Positions 8,689-17,934 of a DNA stretch of 17,956 nt are shown one piece after another. A program made the position numbers and the translations under genes. The DNA lies in assembly GCA_025349905.2 (NCBI GenBank), contig MU624903.1, forward strand, positions 1 to 17,956, written 5' to 3'. The notes beneath the pieces were generated by a model. That model was not told the DNA's origin and did not search any database. It saw only the letters and a program-made list of their open reading frames with translations. This stretch comes from Blastocladiella britannica (Eukaryota > Blastocladiomycota > Blastocladiomycetes > Blastocladiales > Blastocladiaceae). Positions within the stretch are counted from its first letter, which is position 1; every line of letters starts with the position of its first letter.

Positions 8689-10688
8689 CTACTCGCTACT
8701 GCTGCTCTGCTTGCCTCCACCCGCCTCGGCCAAGAACCGGCCCATGAGATTCAGCGCACGATCGGGCGCGGGGGTGCGCTCCTCGGATCCCTCGCGCGCA
8801 CCGGTCTTGGTCGCGCGGCGGTCCTGGCCAATGTGTGTTGTCGGCGTGGAAGGAAGGGATGTGCCACCCATACTCTGGCGCACACTTGCTGCTGCTGCTG
8901 CTGCCGTCCTGCGACTGGCACGAGCGCGTCGGCTACTGGTAGTGGACGGCGACGGCGATGCTGGCGCCGGCGATGACATTGGGAGCAGCCCCGGGGTCGG
9001 AAGTGGGAAGCCCGTGTTGGGCTTGACTTGGTCCGACGACAGGTGCGCCCACAGCTGGTCGTCGGGGATCGACAGGTGCGATGCACCAAGCGTGTGCTCA
9101 AGTGCGAGCAGCCGCAACGTCGTCTCGAGAAGCGCCAAATGGTGGGAGAGCGCTGGCGGATGCTGCTGTGACGATGGGGGTGGAATGGTGAGCCCAGGTG
9201 CGCCAGGAACGATCGTGGCCGCAGTGCTAGAAGACGCTGCAGCAGCTGCCGGCGTGCGCGAGGTGCGCGGGGTACGCGGCGTGCCGATGGCCGATCCGTG
9301 CTGGGCACGACGCGACGCGCGCGCTGGTGTCGAGGCGGCTGATGTCGGCAGCGCAGAATCGTCGTCGTCGTCGTCTTCATCCAGCTCGGAACTCTCGTCC
9401 GAGTCGTCGCGTTCAGAAAGCTCCTGGGCAGTGATGACTTCAATGGCCACGTAGTCGCTCAGGTGGAGCACCAGGACCGGCTGGCCCGGGTTGGCGTCCG
9501 GGATGTTGAGCAGGCGGCTGGTGGCGGTGAAAAACATGGCCTTGAGCTGGCCAAGGTCAAAGGACAGGACTCCGGGCGGCTCGTCGGGCATGCCCGTGGT
9601 TTCCACTGCCACGAGACGCGAAGCGAGCGCCGACAGGTCCTGATCCGTGATCGCCGACGCTCCAGGAAGTGCACGCCAGATGCGCAAATGAGAGACCAGA
9701 TGTTCCAGTTTCCACGTCCAGTTATCGAGGCCATCAGCGCGAACAGAGGCGCGAAAGAGGGTATATACTCGGCATGGAAACACCACGTCCAGCCATTCGC
9801 CAGAAACAGGGAGGGACGTCGCGTGAGCATCGGGTTCGGCGGCGGCCACCAAATTTGACGCATTCAATAGTGTGTGTAGAGGCACGCCACCGCCCGGGAG
9901 CATCGATCCGCTCGCGGAGGGGCCGGTGGTCAGATTGACGCCCGAGATGGCAAGCGCCAAGTTGATGTACGGAACGCTGTCCTCGATCTTGTCGAGAATG
10001 CGCTGGACGCGGGCGGTCACGTCGCGCGCATGCTGCAGCATCTCTGCATGGGACTGAGGCAGCAGCGGGGCCACAGAAGCACCCACGTTCTCATCGGCAG
10101 CGTCATCGCGATGATCGCTAGGAGCCAAGGTGGACGCAATCACGAGCGACAGCGCGTCCATTTCCCGGTTCAGCTCGCCCGCCATGACAAGGACCGCTTG
10201 CAGGCCGAGATTGTTGGACTTGGCGCACACGACCTGGATCATGTCGATGGACGGCGTCAAAATGGCAATCTTTTATATAGCGTCAGTGAGTCTACCTTGC
10301 TGAATACGCCAGGCATGAATACGCCGGGTATGAATACGCGTACTTTTTGCTGGAGCATCCCGCGCAGCTCGTCGAGCCGCTCAAACTCGGCGCGGATGCT
10401 GGCCATGGATGTTGGGTCGCTCTCGTCCTCGGCAACCACGCGTTGGCGGACATTGAGCAAACCAGTATCGTCCGAGGGCTGTTCGCTGCTCGCCCGAGAC
10501 GATTTGGCGTACTGCGTCAATTGTCCGACGGCCTTGTTGACGGCCATGCCGAACGCCGCCTTGCCGACCACCGTCACGGCGTGGACCGCTAGTTTTCGTT
10601 ATTGCTCCCTTAATTAGTGCGATCAAAATGAGACGGCGCATGCGCGAGTATGAGTGTGCGTACCAAGCTTTGAAAAGAGGTCGTCCAT
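8689..10688 (-). CDS. YRB30: Yrb30-like RanGTP-binding protein
   Basis: Modelled as complement(join(8689..10269,10344..10588,10664..10688)), 616 aa. Splicing gives the N-terminus MDDLFSKLAVHAVTVVGKAA, like the start of the fungal Ran-binding family (Pfam PF05508). The second junction joins LQQK to IAILTPSIDMIQVV, the family's KIxIISPAIDMIE block at residues 90-101. IEDSVPYINLALAISGVNL follows, and then TLFRASVRADGLDNWTWK. The C-terminal half is low complexity: an Asp/Glu/Ser tract (SSELDEDDDDDD), Ala/Pro/Ser/Thr-rich sequence and a basic RRARASRR patch. Yeast Yrb30 binds RanGTP and blocks GAP-stimulated hydrolysis, so a role in the nucleus-cytoplasm Ran cycle is likely. A CACTA transposon starts 62 bp upstream of the ATG, so much of its promoter must be element sequence or very short. 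Its stop is 69 bp from the next gene. Confidence 0.8.
10283..10340 (-). repeat. Intronic minisatellite in the YRB30-like gene
   Basis: The second intron (10270-10343) carries about two and a half tandem copies of a roughly 15-bp unit (GCGTATTCATRCCYG on the coding strand) right after the GTACGC donor. The rest of the intron holds the presumed branch site CACTGAC and an AAAAG acceptor. Confidence 0.65.
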
Positions 10689-10750
10689 GCTTCCCAAGAC
10701 GACGATTGAGTTTCGTTGTTCGTTGTTTTCTCAAAGGAAAAGCGAAGGAA
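10689..10750 (-). promoter_or_regulatory. Residual 62-bp upstream region of the YRB30-like gene
   Basis: This is all the host sequence left between the YRB30-like ATG and the left end of the transposon. On the coding strand it is A-rich (AACAACGAACAACGAAAC-like, reading in from the element), which looks like a 5' UTR. No TATA box is visible. Confidence 0.5.
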
Positions 10751-10781
10751 CACTACCAGCGAAACGGGGGTTTTCAAAAGG
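10751..10781 (+). repeat. Left terminal inverted repeat (31 bp, CACTA end)
   Basis: It pairs with 17926-17956 with one mismatch at position 5 (A here, G in the other copy when read inward). The first five bases give CACTA at this end and CACTG at the other. Confidence 0.9.
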
Positions 10782-10914
10782 GCGTTTTTGACCTTTTGAA
10801 GAAGGTCTTCAAAACCTCTTCAATCATAAAAAACTTTTTGCATTTTCAAAAGTACTTGTGAAGACTACTCTTCAAATCCCCTTCAAAAGATCGTTTGAAG
10901 ACAACTCTTCAAAA
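10773..10914 (+). repeat. Left subterminal TTCAAAA repeat cluster
   Basis: Eight copies of TTCAAA(A) or its complement lie within 142 bp, at about 10773, 10794, 10808, 10845, 10871, 10882, 10894 and 10908. Several extend to CTCTTCAAA or CTTCAAAAG. In CACTA elements such short subterminal repeats bind an element-encoded protein; that function here is inference. Confidence 0.7.
10777..10800 (+). repeat. 24-bp direct repeat, left copy, overlapping the inverted repeat
   Basis: Identical in the same orientation to 17911-17934. It contains the core GGCGTTTTTGACC, and with flanking bases forms a palindrome of arms TTCAAAAGG and CCTTTTGAA around the asymmetric spacer GCGTTTTTGA (10773-10800). Confidence 0.85.
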
Positions 10915-11681
10915 GGTCGCCATGCCACCAGTACCCGGTACCGCTCGTACCCCGCCCAGAAAACCGACAAAATCGCTCGCGCTTATCCCGCTGCGCTCTC
11001 CTTGCTCCGGTGCACGCTCTCCTCGCTCCGGCGCGCGCTCATTTCAGTTCTTGGCCGCGACTTGGAACTTGGACGAGGCTGCCAAAAATGCGGTCCCGGG
11101 CAGGCAAGCTGTTGTCCGCGAAGAAACAAGCGAGCAAAACTGTGCGCCATGGTCGGTGATTAAGTGAAATAATAAAGAATTGCACCTGGTCATGAGCTTC
11201 GATCGTTTACCGGGTTGGGGTGCCGGGCTGCCCGCGGGCCTGGCGGAGGTCGTTGCTCAGTTAGCATTGAGGAAAACCAAGGCAAGAGAAAAAACGTCAT
11301 ACCGCCAATATGATCACGTGACTTGTTTGGGATAACGAGCTTGTCCACGCCTACAAAATAAGAGGCCGCGAATAATATTGTGCGGTTATAGTGAGGACAA
11401 GACGATTTAAACGGTGGTGGTAGGGCAGGTAATGTGGAGGTAAAGGGCCTCTCATTTTAAAGCGAGGAACAAAAGGTATACCTAGAGCGGCGGACGAGCA
11501 CAGAGAAGTGGCTGCGACAGCGCAAGTAGCGGAGACGAGAACAATGGCTTGTGGGGGTGAAGAGGAGGCAAAAAGCATTTGAGTGTGGGTGGGACGCTTG
11601 GTCGTTGAGGTGAGGTCCGCAAAGACAAGTCCAATGCAACGGCAAATGCTCAGCTTTATTAACCGCGGCACGTGACCCCGA
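10915..11681. other. Non-coding subterminal region of the transposon
   Basis: I see no supported gene here. It holds an 81-codon open frame from ATG 10922 to a stop at 11167, followed at once by AATAAA (11171-11176), but the peptide is Pro/Arg/Ser-rich and unlike anything I recognise. A GC-rich patch at 11208-11252 contains the perfect palindrome GCCCGCGGGC (11230-11239). The remainder is 3'-flanking sequence of the accessory gene. Confidence 0.5.
11655..11660 (-). promoter_or_regulatory. Poly(A) signal AATAAA of the accessory gene
   Basis: TTTATT on the + strand lies 21 bases beyond the stop codon at 11682-11684, in the right place and strand to end the accessory transcript inside the element. 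Confidence 0.5.
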
Positions 11682-13825
11682 TCACTTTCGCTTCTTCCTG
11701 CCTCCAACACGACGACCGCCACGACCGCCATGGCCGCCTCGCCCCGAATCCGTCCGGTTGCACTTCGACTGCGGTTCCACGTTCATATCGGCGGCCTCTT
11801 CATCATTTTCATCATTTTCAGAGTCGCGACTATCGCCGGCGACGGCTGGCGTCACAGCTGCGCGCTTGCGGCCGCCTGTCCGGGGAGGAGGAGTGGGGGT
11901 CGGAGAAACTGTCACCGCCTTGGATGCTGCTGACGCCGCGGCCCGCGTCGAGGATTGAACCGCTGGGGCTCGGGCAGCGAGATCTGCTGCTGCTGATTCA
12001 GCTCCCTCGTCTGCTTCCTCTGAAGTCGGTTCGGTTATCGCGGCGGTCCGCGCCGTGGACCGAGAAGCCGGAGTACGCGCCCTAGGCACAGGCGCTGGTG
12101 TCGTCACTGCTGACGCGGAATCTGCCTCCAGAGTCGCTGCTGCCGTCGAGGTCCGTGCCACTGTCGTAGGAGCCGGGGTGGTTGGTGCAGACACCTGGCG
12201 CGCGATCGGGCGACCTGCGCGCACCCTGGGAGTACTGCTGGGCATCTGGGACGAAGGCAACTGTGACATGGGCGACTGTGGCGCCGGAACCTCCTGGAGC
12301 ACTTGCACTGGCGGCGGCAGAGATTGGGCAGCTGCCGCGGCGTGCATACTCGAGCTCCCGGGTGCCATGAGCACCGCCGAAGCGTGGTGGTTGTCCGCCA
12401 AAAAAAAGGGTCCCTGGCCAGACATCAGTGCCAAGAAAGGGTCATCAGCCTGTACACGAGCACCAGATGCGACAGGCAGGCTCGACGCAGTTCGTTGGTC
12501 CAAGCCAATTGCGTCCAATCCGAGGTCATCACTAGCGCCCAAGTCCATATCGGCAGCTGCATCATCCGCAGTGGTGGCAGCGGCGGCAGCGGTGGTGGCA
12601 TCGTCATCATCATTGTTGCCAGTGGCAGGCGTGAAGTCCCGCAGTAATTTGTACGAGTCGTTGGCTGATGGGAGAGTAAATCTAACGGCAGCCAAGCATG
12701 AGTAAAACGCAAAATGCAAAGAAAAACATGTCAGAAAATGTACATCTGTTGGCGCGCAAGCGTGGCAAACTCGCGTACATTGCGCGGCTCAAGCGTCACG
12801 CCAGCAATATCCGCCGCGTGGTAGTACAGGCCATACCGGACGTACAGCCAAATACGTGCGTTTTCCAAGAGCTTGTCGCTGTTGTTCGCCTCCTTCGGGA
12901 CGTTGATCACATCGTCGAACGTAACCCAGCAGAAAGTGGTCACAGGGTGAAGGTACCGGCACAAGGACTTGGCATCCTTGTCTGCTTTGAAGCCGCAATG
13001 ATGGAGGAACAAGAGAACGAACCGACTGGTCATCTCCGGCGTCATGCACGCAATCGCGCACTCGTCGGCAGACCGTCCAGCGCCGTCCGGCACGTCGGCC
13101 TTGAACACGGTCAGGATGGCCCGCGCCACCTTGGCAAGCTGCAAGCGCTCAGCGTCGCGGTCCGGGATAGTGTCGCCGATCGTGGTCACCACGTTTTTGG
13201 CATCGAACTCGGTCAGAAAGGCGCCGAGCCGCTCCGCCATCCGCCGCTTCAAGTTAGCAGCTTCACCGTTGGCGTATTTCTTGGTAGCAGCGGTCGCTTC
13301 AAGCAAAGCGTTGCCCACAAAGGGAAAAAAGGGTGGATCGCGCGCTTTGAGAGCAAGGACCTGCGTGTGCCAAAAAAGTGAAAGTGCTGGACAGTATGGG
13401 GTGAAAAACTCATGTGTCCGCACCACTTCCTCCGCCAAGGCCCCGTCCTTATACGTGGTGCGATCGACTCTAACTGTGGCAGCTTGAAGCTCGGCCGTGA
13501 TGTCCTTTGATTTGGACTTGTGAAAGGTCGCGGGATTGTTATTAGGGTCAATGGCCTTGATGATGGTGTTCACCAAGTCTGCGAGGGCCGCCACGTTGGT
13601 AGTCAGAGTAGCCAGATCAGACTTGATGTCGGCCACGTCGGACTTGACAGTGGACGAGTCGGTCTTGAGAGCAGCTACTTTCGAGTGAATGTTGGCGAGC
13701 TTGTCGTTGAGCTTGGCATGCGCGCCAGCCACTTCGATAAAGCCGGATTTTTGCTCGTCCTTGATCACTTTGAGCGCTTGGCCCATGAGGGCGAACTGTG
13801 GAGCAGAAGCGGGCGGGGTGGCCAT
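11682..13825 (-). CDS. Unidentified transposon accessory protein (coiled coil, basic C-terminus)
   Basis: Modelled as complement(join(11682..12681,12744..13825)), 693 aa. The 62-bp intron has donor GTACAT, a CTGAC branch-like site and acceptor GTTAG, and joins the two frames exactly. I do not recognise the protein. Residues about 40-92 form a heptad-like coiled coil (VKSDVADIKSDLATL), probably for oligomerisation. Residues about 110-360 look globular and helical with many Trp/Phe/His and end in LEPRNVREFATLARQQ. The C-terminal half is Ala/Ser/Thr/Pro-rich with an acidic stretch, ending in GRGGRRVGGRKKRK, which looks like a nuclear targeting and nucleic-acid-binding tail. It is divergent from the transposase gene with 68 bp between start codons. 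By position it could play the part that TnpA plays in En/Spm (binding the subterminal repeats); this is a hypothesis from layout, not homology. No oxygenase, methyltransferase or helicase motif is visible. Confidence 0.7.
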
Positions 13826-13893
13826 CGTCAGCTTGTTGATGTCAATGCTGACCCGACTCTGTGAAAGAGAATCTCGCGCGTGTAATAAAAATC
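13826..13893. promoter_or_regulatory. 68-bp bidirectional promoter of the transposon with a dyad
   Basis: This is the whole gap between the two divergent start codons. It contains the inverted repeat GTCAGC (13827-13832) and GCTGAC (13847-13852), with the near-palindrome TTGATGTCAA (13836-13845) nested between the arms. An AATAAAAA tract is close to the transposase ATG. The two genes must be transcribed from here or from start sites inside each other's coding region. Confidence 0.6.
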
Positions 13894-16800
13894 ATGGTCA
13901 CCCCGACCGAGCTCGACCTCATCAAGACCGGAATCAAGCCCATTACGGAGGCGGAACGGGCTAGTGTAACGCGGGCCAACGCCAATCCCGCGAGCTATCT
14001 TTATTACTGCCATGTCTGTGGGAAGCCGCTCTCAAAGGCGAACCTCCTTGGACACCAGGGCAGGGACTCGCACCAGGCGAACATCAGGATCCACAAAGAA
14101 TGGATCGCTGCAAAGACGGCTGCGCTGCAAGGCCTCCAGCCTGCGACTGTGCGTGTATTTGTCCCCCTCATAAAATCCACCAGCGTGTCTAAAACCTGAC
14201 AAGCGCTCACGGCCCACTGCAGGAGACATCCCTTGCTGCCGACTCCCCGAACGCGTTGATCGACATGATGGACTTGGGCAGCAATGCGTCCACCTCAGGC
14301 GACGAGACTCTGGGCGATTTGCTTGCCTCCATTGTGGATAACACCGACGGCGATCTTCACGACAATGGCCACGGCAGCGATGGCTACGATAGCGACTACG
14401 ATAGCGACTATGATGGCGACTACGATTCTGATTACGACAGCGACTATGGCAGCGACAGCAGCTCGGTCTTTAGTGCTGGCGATGGCTGCGATGCCAACGA
14501 GGATCTGCTCTATTTGCGCGGGATGCAACACGGTTACAAGGTCAATGAACGCATCAAGGACTTTCTGAGTCGCATGAGGACGATCAACGACGATGGGGCC
14601 TCAGACGACGACGATGAGGACGGCGTGCAAAGCCGAGCTAACGGTGCGCAATTAATGTTGTACTTGTCGTTGGTTTTGAGTACTGATCCTTTCCTTTCAG
14701 GCACGGCCTATGGGATCAAAACCGACCCCAACAGCGAGTGGTACCCTTACGAGACCCAAGTCGAATTGATCCTCCACGTCATTTACAATTTGCTGGGACT
14801 GTCCGAGTCCAAGAGCAAGGTGATCCACACTCTGCTCGAGATGACTCCTCTCAAGGCCGAAATGCCCAAGTATGACAAGGTCCGCAATCTCCGGTCGGCC
14901 ATGCCGCACCCCAAGGTCAAGGAGACGACCGTGCTCAGTGGCGCCAAGGTTTGGCATGTGCCCATTTCCGAGTCGATCGGCTTTGCAGCCTGCCACCCTG
15001 CGGTTTACAACGCGATCAAGGCCAATCAGCACCCGAGCTCCGCCGAGTCACCCGCGATCCACGGATTCATGGACACAGATCGCTCGCGCGACATGATGAA
15101 TGGCTTTCGAACCTCTTCGGCCGAGATCAACGGGCGCGTGTGCTTCCTTGGCGATTTCGTTGTTGCATCCGTCGTCGGCCAGGATCCCGAGAAGACCCAG
15201 CTGTTCCAACTTGCCGAATTTTACACGCACGAGGGCCGCATCTACGTCTCTGGCAATTGGTGCGATCGCATCCGTGCCATGGGCGCTGATCACATCACGA
15301 TTCGCGAGGACATACTGCACGATCTCGCTGGCTGTGTGCCGTTCGTGGTACGTTTTCTATATTCATTTCGAGCAACGCTGTTCGAAGTCGGGAGTGCCGT
15401 CGCTCGCATCATTGGTTAATTTTTTTTATTTATTGTCAACAGCCTGAGGTACCCATCGAAATCAAGGCGGTGGTCCACGCCGATGGGCGTTCGGTCGATG
15501 TATCCGACGCAGAGAGCAAAGCAATGTTGGCTCCGCATCCAGCGCGTGAGCTGGCGCGTCTTCTTGGGCTTGAAATCATCGTCGTGCCGATCGGCTTTTG
15601 GGCGGACGAGACGAGCGGTAACACCTCGAAGAAGTACAACCTCTTTGAGACCGCTGCTTACAAAATTGCCAACATCAACGGCGCCCTCGGCCGGCTGCCG
15701 CACAATGCTCAGTTTATTGCCGCTGCCAAGGGCGTGTCGTGCCTGGAGATTGGCGAGGCGGTGGTGGCCGACGCGGTCCACGAGCTGGCAAATGGGGTGG
15801 TCTGGGTTAATCCTCAAGGCCAAAAGGTTGTCCTGGTTGGCGTGGTGGCGTACTTGATGGGTGACGGCCCCAAGCTTTCCCTTATGTCGTCGCATCGCCA
15901 CCGCCACCGCCTGAACTGCCGTATTTGCCTGCATGACAAGTGCAAGGGGATGGACGACGTGCCGCTTGGTCAACTTCGGTCGCAGCAAGAGACGTGGGAC
16001 GCGATCATCGCGTACGCCGAATGCGAGGAGAAGATTAAGGAGGTGGAACGCGACCCGACCATGAACGCCAAGGTGAACGCCAAGGTGATCAAGGACCTCA
16101 AAGCCAAATGCGAGGAGGCCGCCAAGGGTATCTCGCCGGGATTCAACCCCTTTCTCGCGCTACCCCACCTCGACGTCCACCAAGACACTGTGACCGACAA
16201 CCTACATGTCGGACCACTCGGGCACAACAAATATATGTGGGAGTACGTACCGCTACTCGGGTTCAGCCTCCCCAAGAACGCGACCGCCATCAAGTCCTTC
16301 ATGAGCTCGATGGACACCTCGTCGTATTTGACAGTTCCAACGGGCGGCGCCATCGCGTATCATTACCGATCAATGGCCGGGTCTGATCTGAAGACCTCGA
16401 TGCAGTTCTTGCCGTTCTTGCTGGACACGGTCCTTCCCGCCACGCGCAAGTCGAAGAAGCCCGAGGATGTCGCCAAGCACGCCGAGAACCGCGATTTGCT
16501 GCTCGATTTGGCGATTTACACGGCCGCACTCAACAAGCTGCTGTATTTGAGTTCAATCGAGGACAAGAACGAGTATCTGGCGCGCGTGGACGCCGTCTCG
16601 ACAGCGTTGTACAACTTGATTCGACTGAGCGACGTGCTGTGGGACGAAAAGGGGCGTAACAGCTTCAAAGTCCACCAACTGCTGCACCTCGCCGACCACG
16701 TGCGGTATCACGGCGCGTTTGTTGACAAGTCGACCGAGGTGTTTGAGGCGACCAATGGACCGGTGCGGGCGGGTATCATTGGGACAAATCGCCTGAATCC

Positions 16801-17557
16801 GGACCGTGACGTCGCTCGCGTCATGGCGTACAAGGCCGGCATGGAGTACGTTGGCGCTGGCGGGTGGTGGCTGGACGAGCACGGCGAGGCCCGGTGCGCC
16901 AGTGAAAAGGTCCGAGCCCTGTTCCAAGACAAGGCCATCCGGAAGCTTTTTGGCATGGCGACGGACGAGAACAGCGCCCGCCTGTATGGAAGCAGCCGAA
17001 CCGGCGGAGCGGCGGCTCAGGCGATTTTGGATCAACATCTTACCGTGCTCGAGCAATGTGGTCTTGCTTTTGCGAGCTGTCCCGAGGCGTTCAAGGTGAC
17101 CGAGCACACACGGATGTGGACTGCCAAGCGTCACGAGGGCACCAAGATCGGTTCCAATGTGATTTTCCGCAAGCAGGGCTCTGATGTTCTCCTCCGCGGG
17201 AAAATCGCTCGTCTTTTACGCGTGGCTGCTCGTGGTGGCAAAGCGGTCGAATTCGCGGTCCTGCAAGAGCACGACATCCGACGGGACCTGGAGCGGTACA
17301 TGTTCTGTCCACGCATCGAGCTGATGGACCGCCTCGTCCTGGTGCCCACCGATCACGTCGATCAAATGTTCCAGGTGATGCACGCGTGCACAGACCTCTG
17401 CGGCGCTGGTGTACACTCGGGCATGGCCGAGTACGTGATCAATGCGTTCCGGATCACGGATCCTGAATTTCCAGAGCTCCCGGCGCCTGTTGACGCGATG
17501 ATTGTCGACCCGACGGCAGTGGAGATCCCTTTTTTGAATCGCAAAATATGCGATTGA
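13894..17557 (+). CDS. Plavaka/KDZ-like DDE transposase
   Basis: Modelled as join(13894..14148,14223..14643,14701..15347,15443..17557), 1,145 aa. Residues 39-60 form a C2H2 finger (C-x2-C-x11-H-x5-H), close to the U1/JAZ type, likely for DNA binding. Residues about 138-165 are an Asp-Ser-Asp-Tyr repeat. From about 230 the protein follows the large fungal Plavaka-type family: EWYPYETQVELILHVIYNLL, then GFWADETSGNTSK (D496) and YLMGDGPK (D582). A Cys motif LNCRICLHDKC (C600, C603, C608), LHVGPLGHNKYMWEYV and KVHQLLHLADHVR follow, then STEVFEATNGPVR (E873/E876). D496, D582 and one of these Glu are my candidate catalytic triad. The C-terminal part keeps a QVMHACTDLC block that matches the family's NVQHDC-like motif. 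The start ATG is the first in frame after the divergent promoter. The frame is intact, suggesting activity. Confidence 0.8.
14379..14462 (+). repeat. 12-bp acidic coding repeat in the transposase
   Basis: About six imperfect tandem copies of GACTACGATAGC encode Asp-Tyr-Asp-Ser units (residues about 138-165). Synonymous changes between copies suggest the repeat is kept for its protein product. Such repeats change length easily. Confidence 0.75.
14644..14700 (+). other. In-frame 57-bp intron in the transposase
   Basis: Open reading continues through it, but it has donor GTGCGC, branch-like TACTGAT and a pyrimidine-rich TTTCCTTTCAG acceptor. Removing it deletes 19 residues of hydrophobic sequence (LMLYLSLVLS) and leaves the frame unchanged. 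Confidence 0.65.
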
Positions 17558-17910
17558 AGGCGGCGACTGCCGATGGTGTTGTAACGTTAAAAAAGGACTT
17601 GTATTATTTTTTCCACACATAACCGCGTAAAAACCACCCCCGCCCGAAACGCTCGGATATGAACCGAGGGACGTCGGTACGTGGTACACGAGCATAATCA
17701 GAGGTACGGCAATAGCGGGCAGGCCGTTAGTGCCGTAGCGAGGTAAACCGGCCCCGGCGGGCTACCCGGTCAATAAGAGTACGAGAAATTATATTATCGA
17801 GGCCACCAAAGTCGATGGCGAGGTCGGGCGGCCCGTCCCGGCGCACCTGGGCCATTTAAAAAAAAATGAGGTTGGGTCTTTTGAAGTGGTTTTGAAGTAA
17901 AATGTCTTCT

Positions 17911-17934
17911 AAAGGGCGTTTTTGACCTTTTGAA
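17911..17934 (+). repeat. 24-bp direct repeat, right copy
   Basis: Same sequence and same orientation as 10777-10800. Here the palindrome arms are TTCTAAAGG and CCTTTTGAA, one mismatch from the left copy, around the same spacer GCGTTTTTGA. Confidence 0.85.

Noticed and set aside
10858..11167. Small plus-strand frames in the transposon's left region, one followed by AATAAA
   Set aside because: The peptides are Pro/Arg/Ser-rich low complexity, resemble nothing I know, and have no supporting splice partner. I keep them only as a remark on the region.
11682..13825. Possible TET/JBP oxygenase gene, as often carried by fungal KDZ elements
   Set aside because: I looked for the HxD...H iron-binding pattern and the trailing Arg of such oxygenases in the accessory protein and did not find a convincing set.
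13861..13893. Earlier start of the transposase at the open frame beginning at 13861
   Set aside because: That codon is GTG, not ATG. The first ATG in frame is 13894 and lies just after the divergent promoter gap.
17640..17760. tRNA or structured RNA gene from the hairpins after the transposase
   Set aside because: The stems are 5-7 bp, do not form a cloverleaf, and lack recognisable T-loop or D-loop consensus sequences.
11208..17770. GC-rich patches at 11208-11252 and 17735-17770 as a second, inner inverted repeat
   Set aside because: A stretch like GCGGGC(A/T)(G/A)CCCGG matches in inverted orientation at only 11 of 13 bases, with different distances from the ends. Base composition could explain it.
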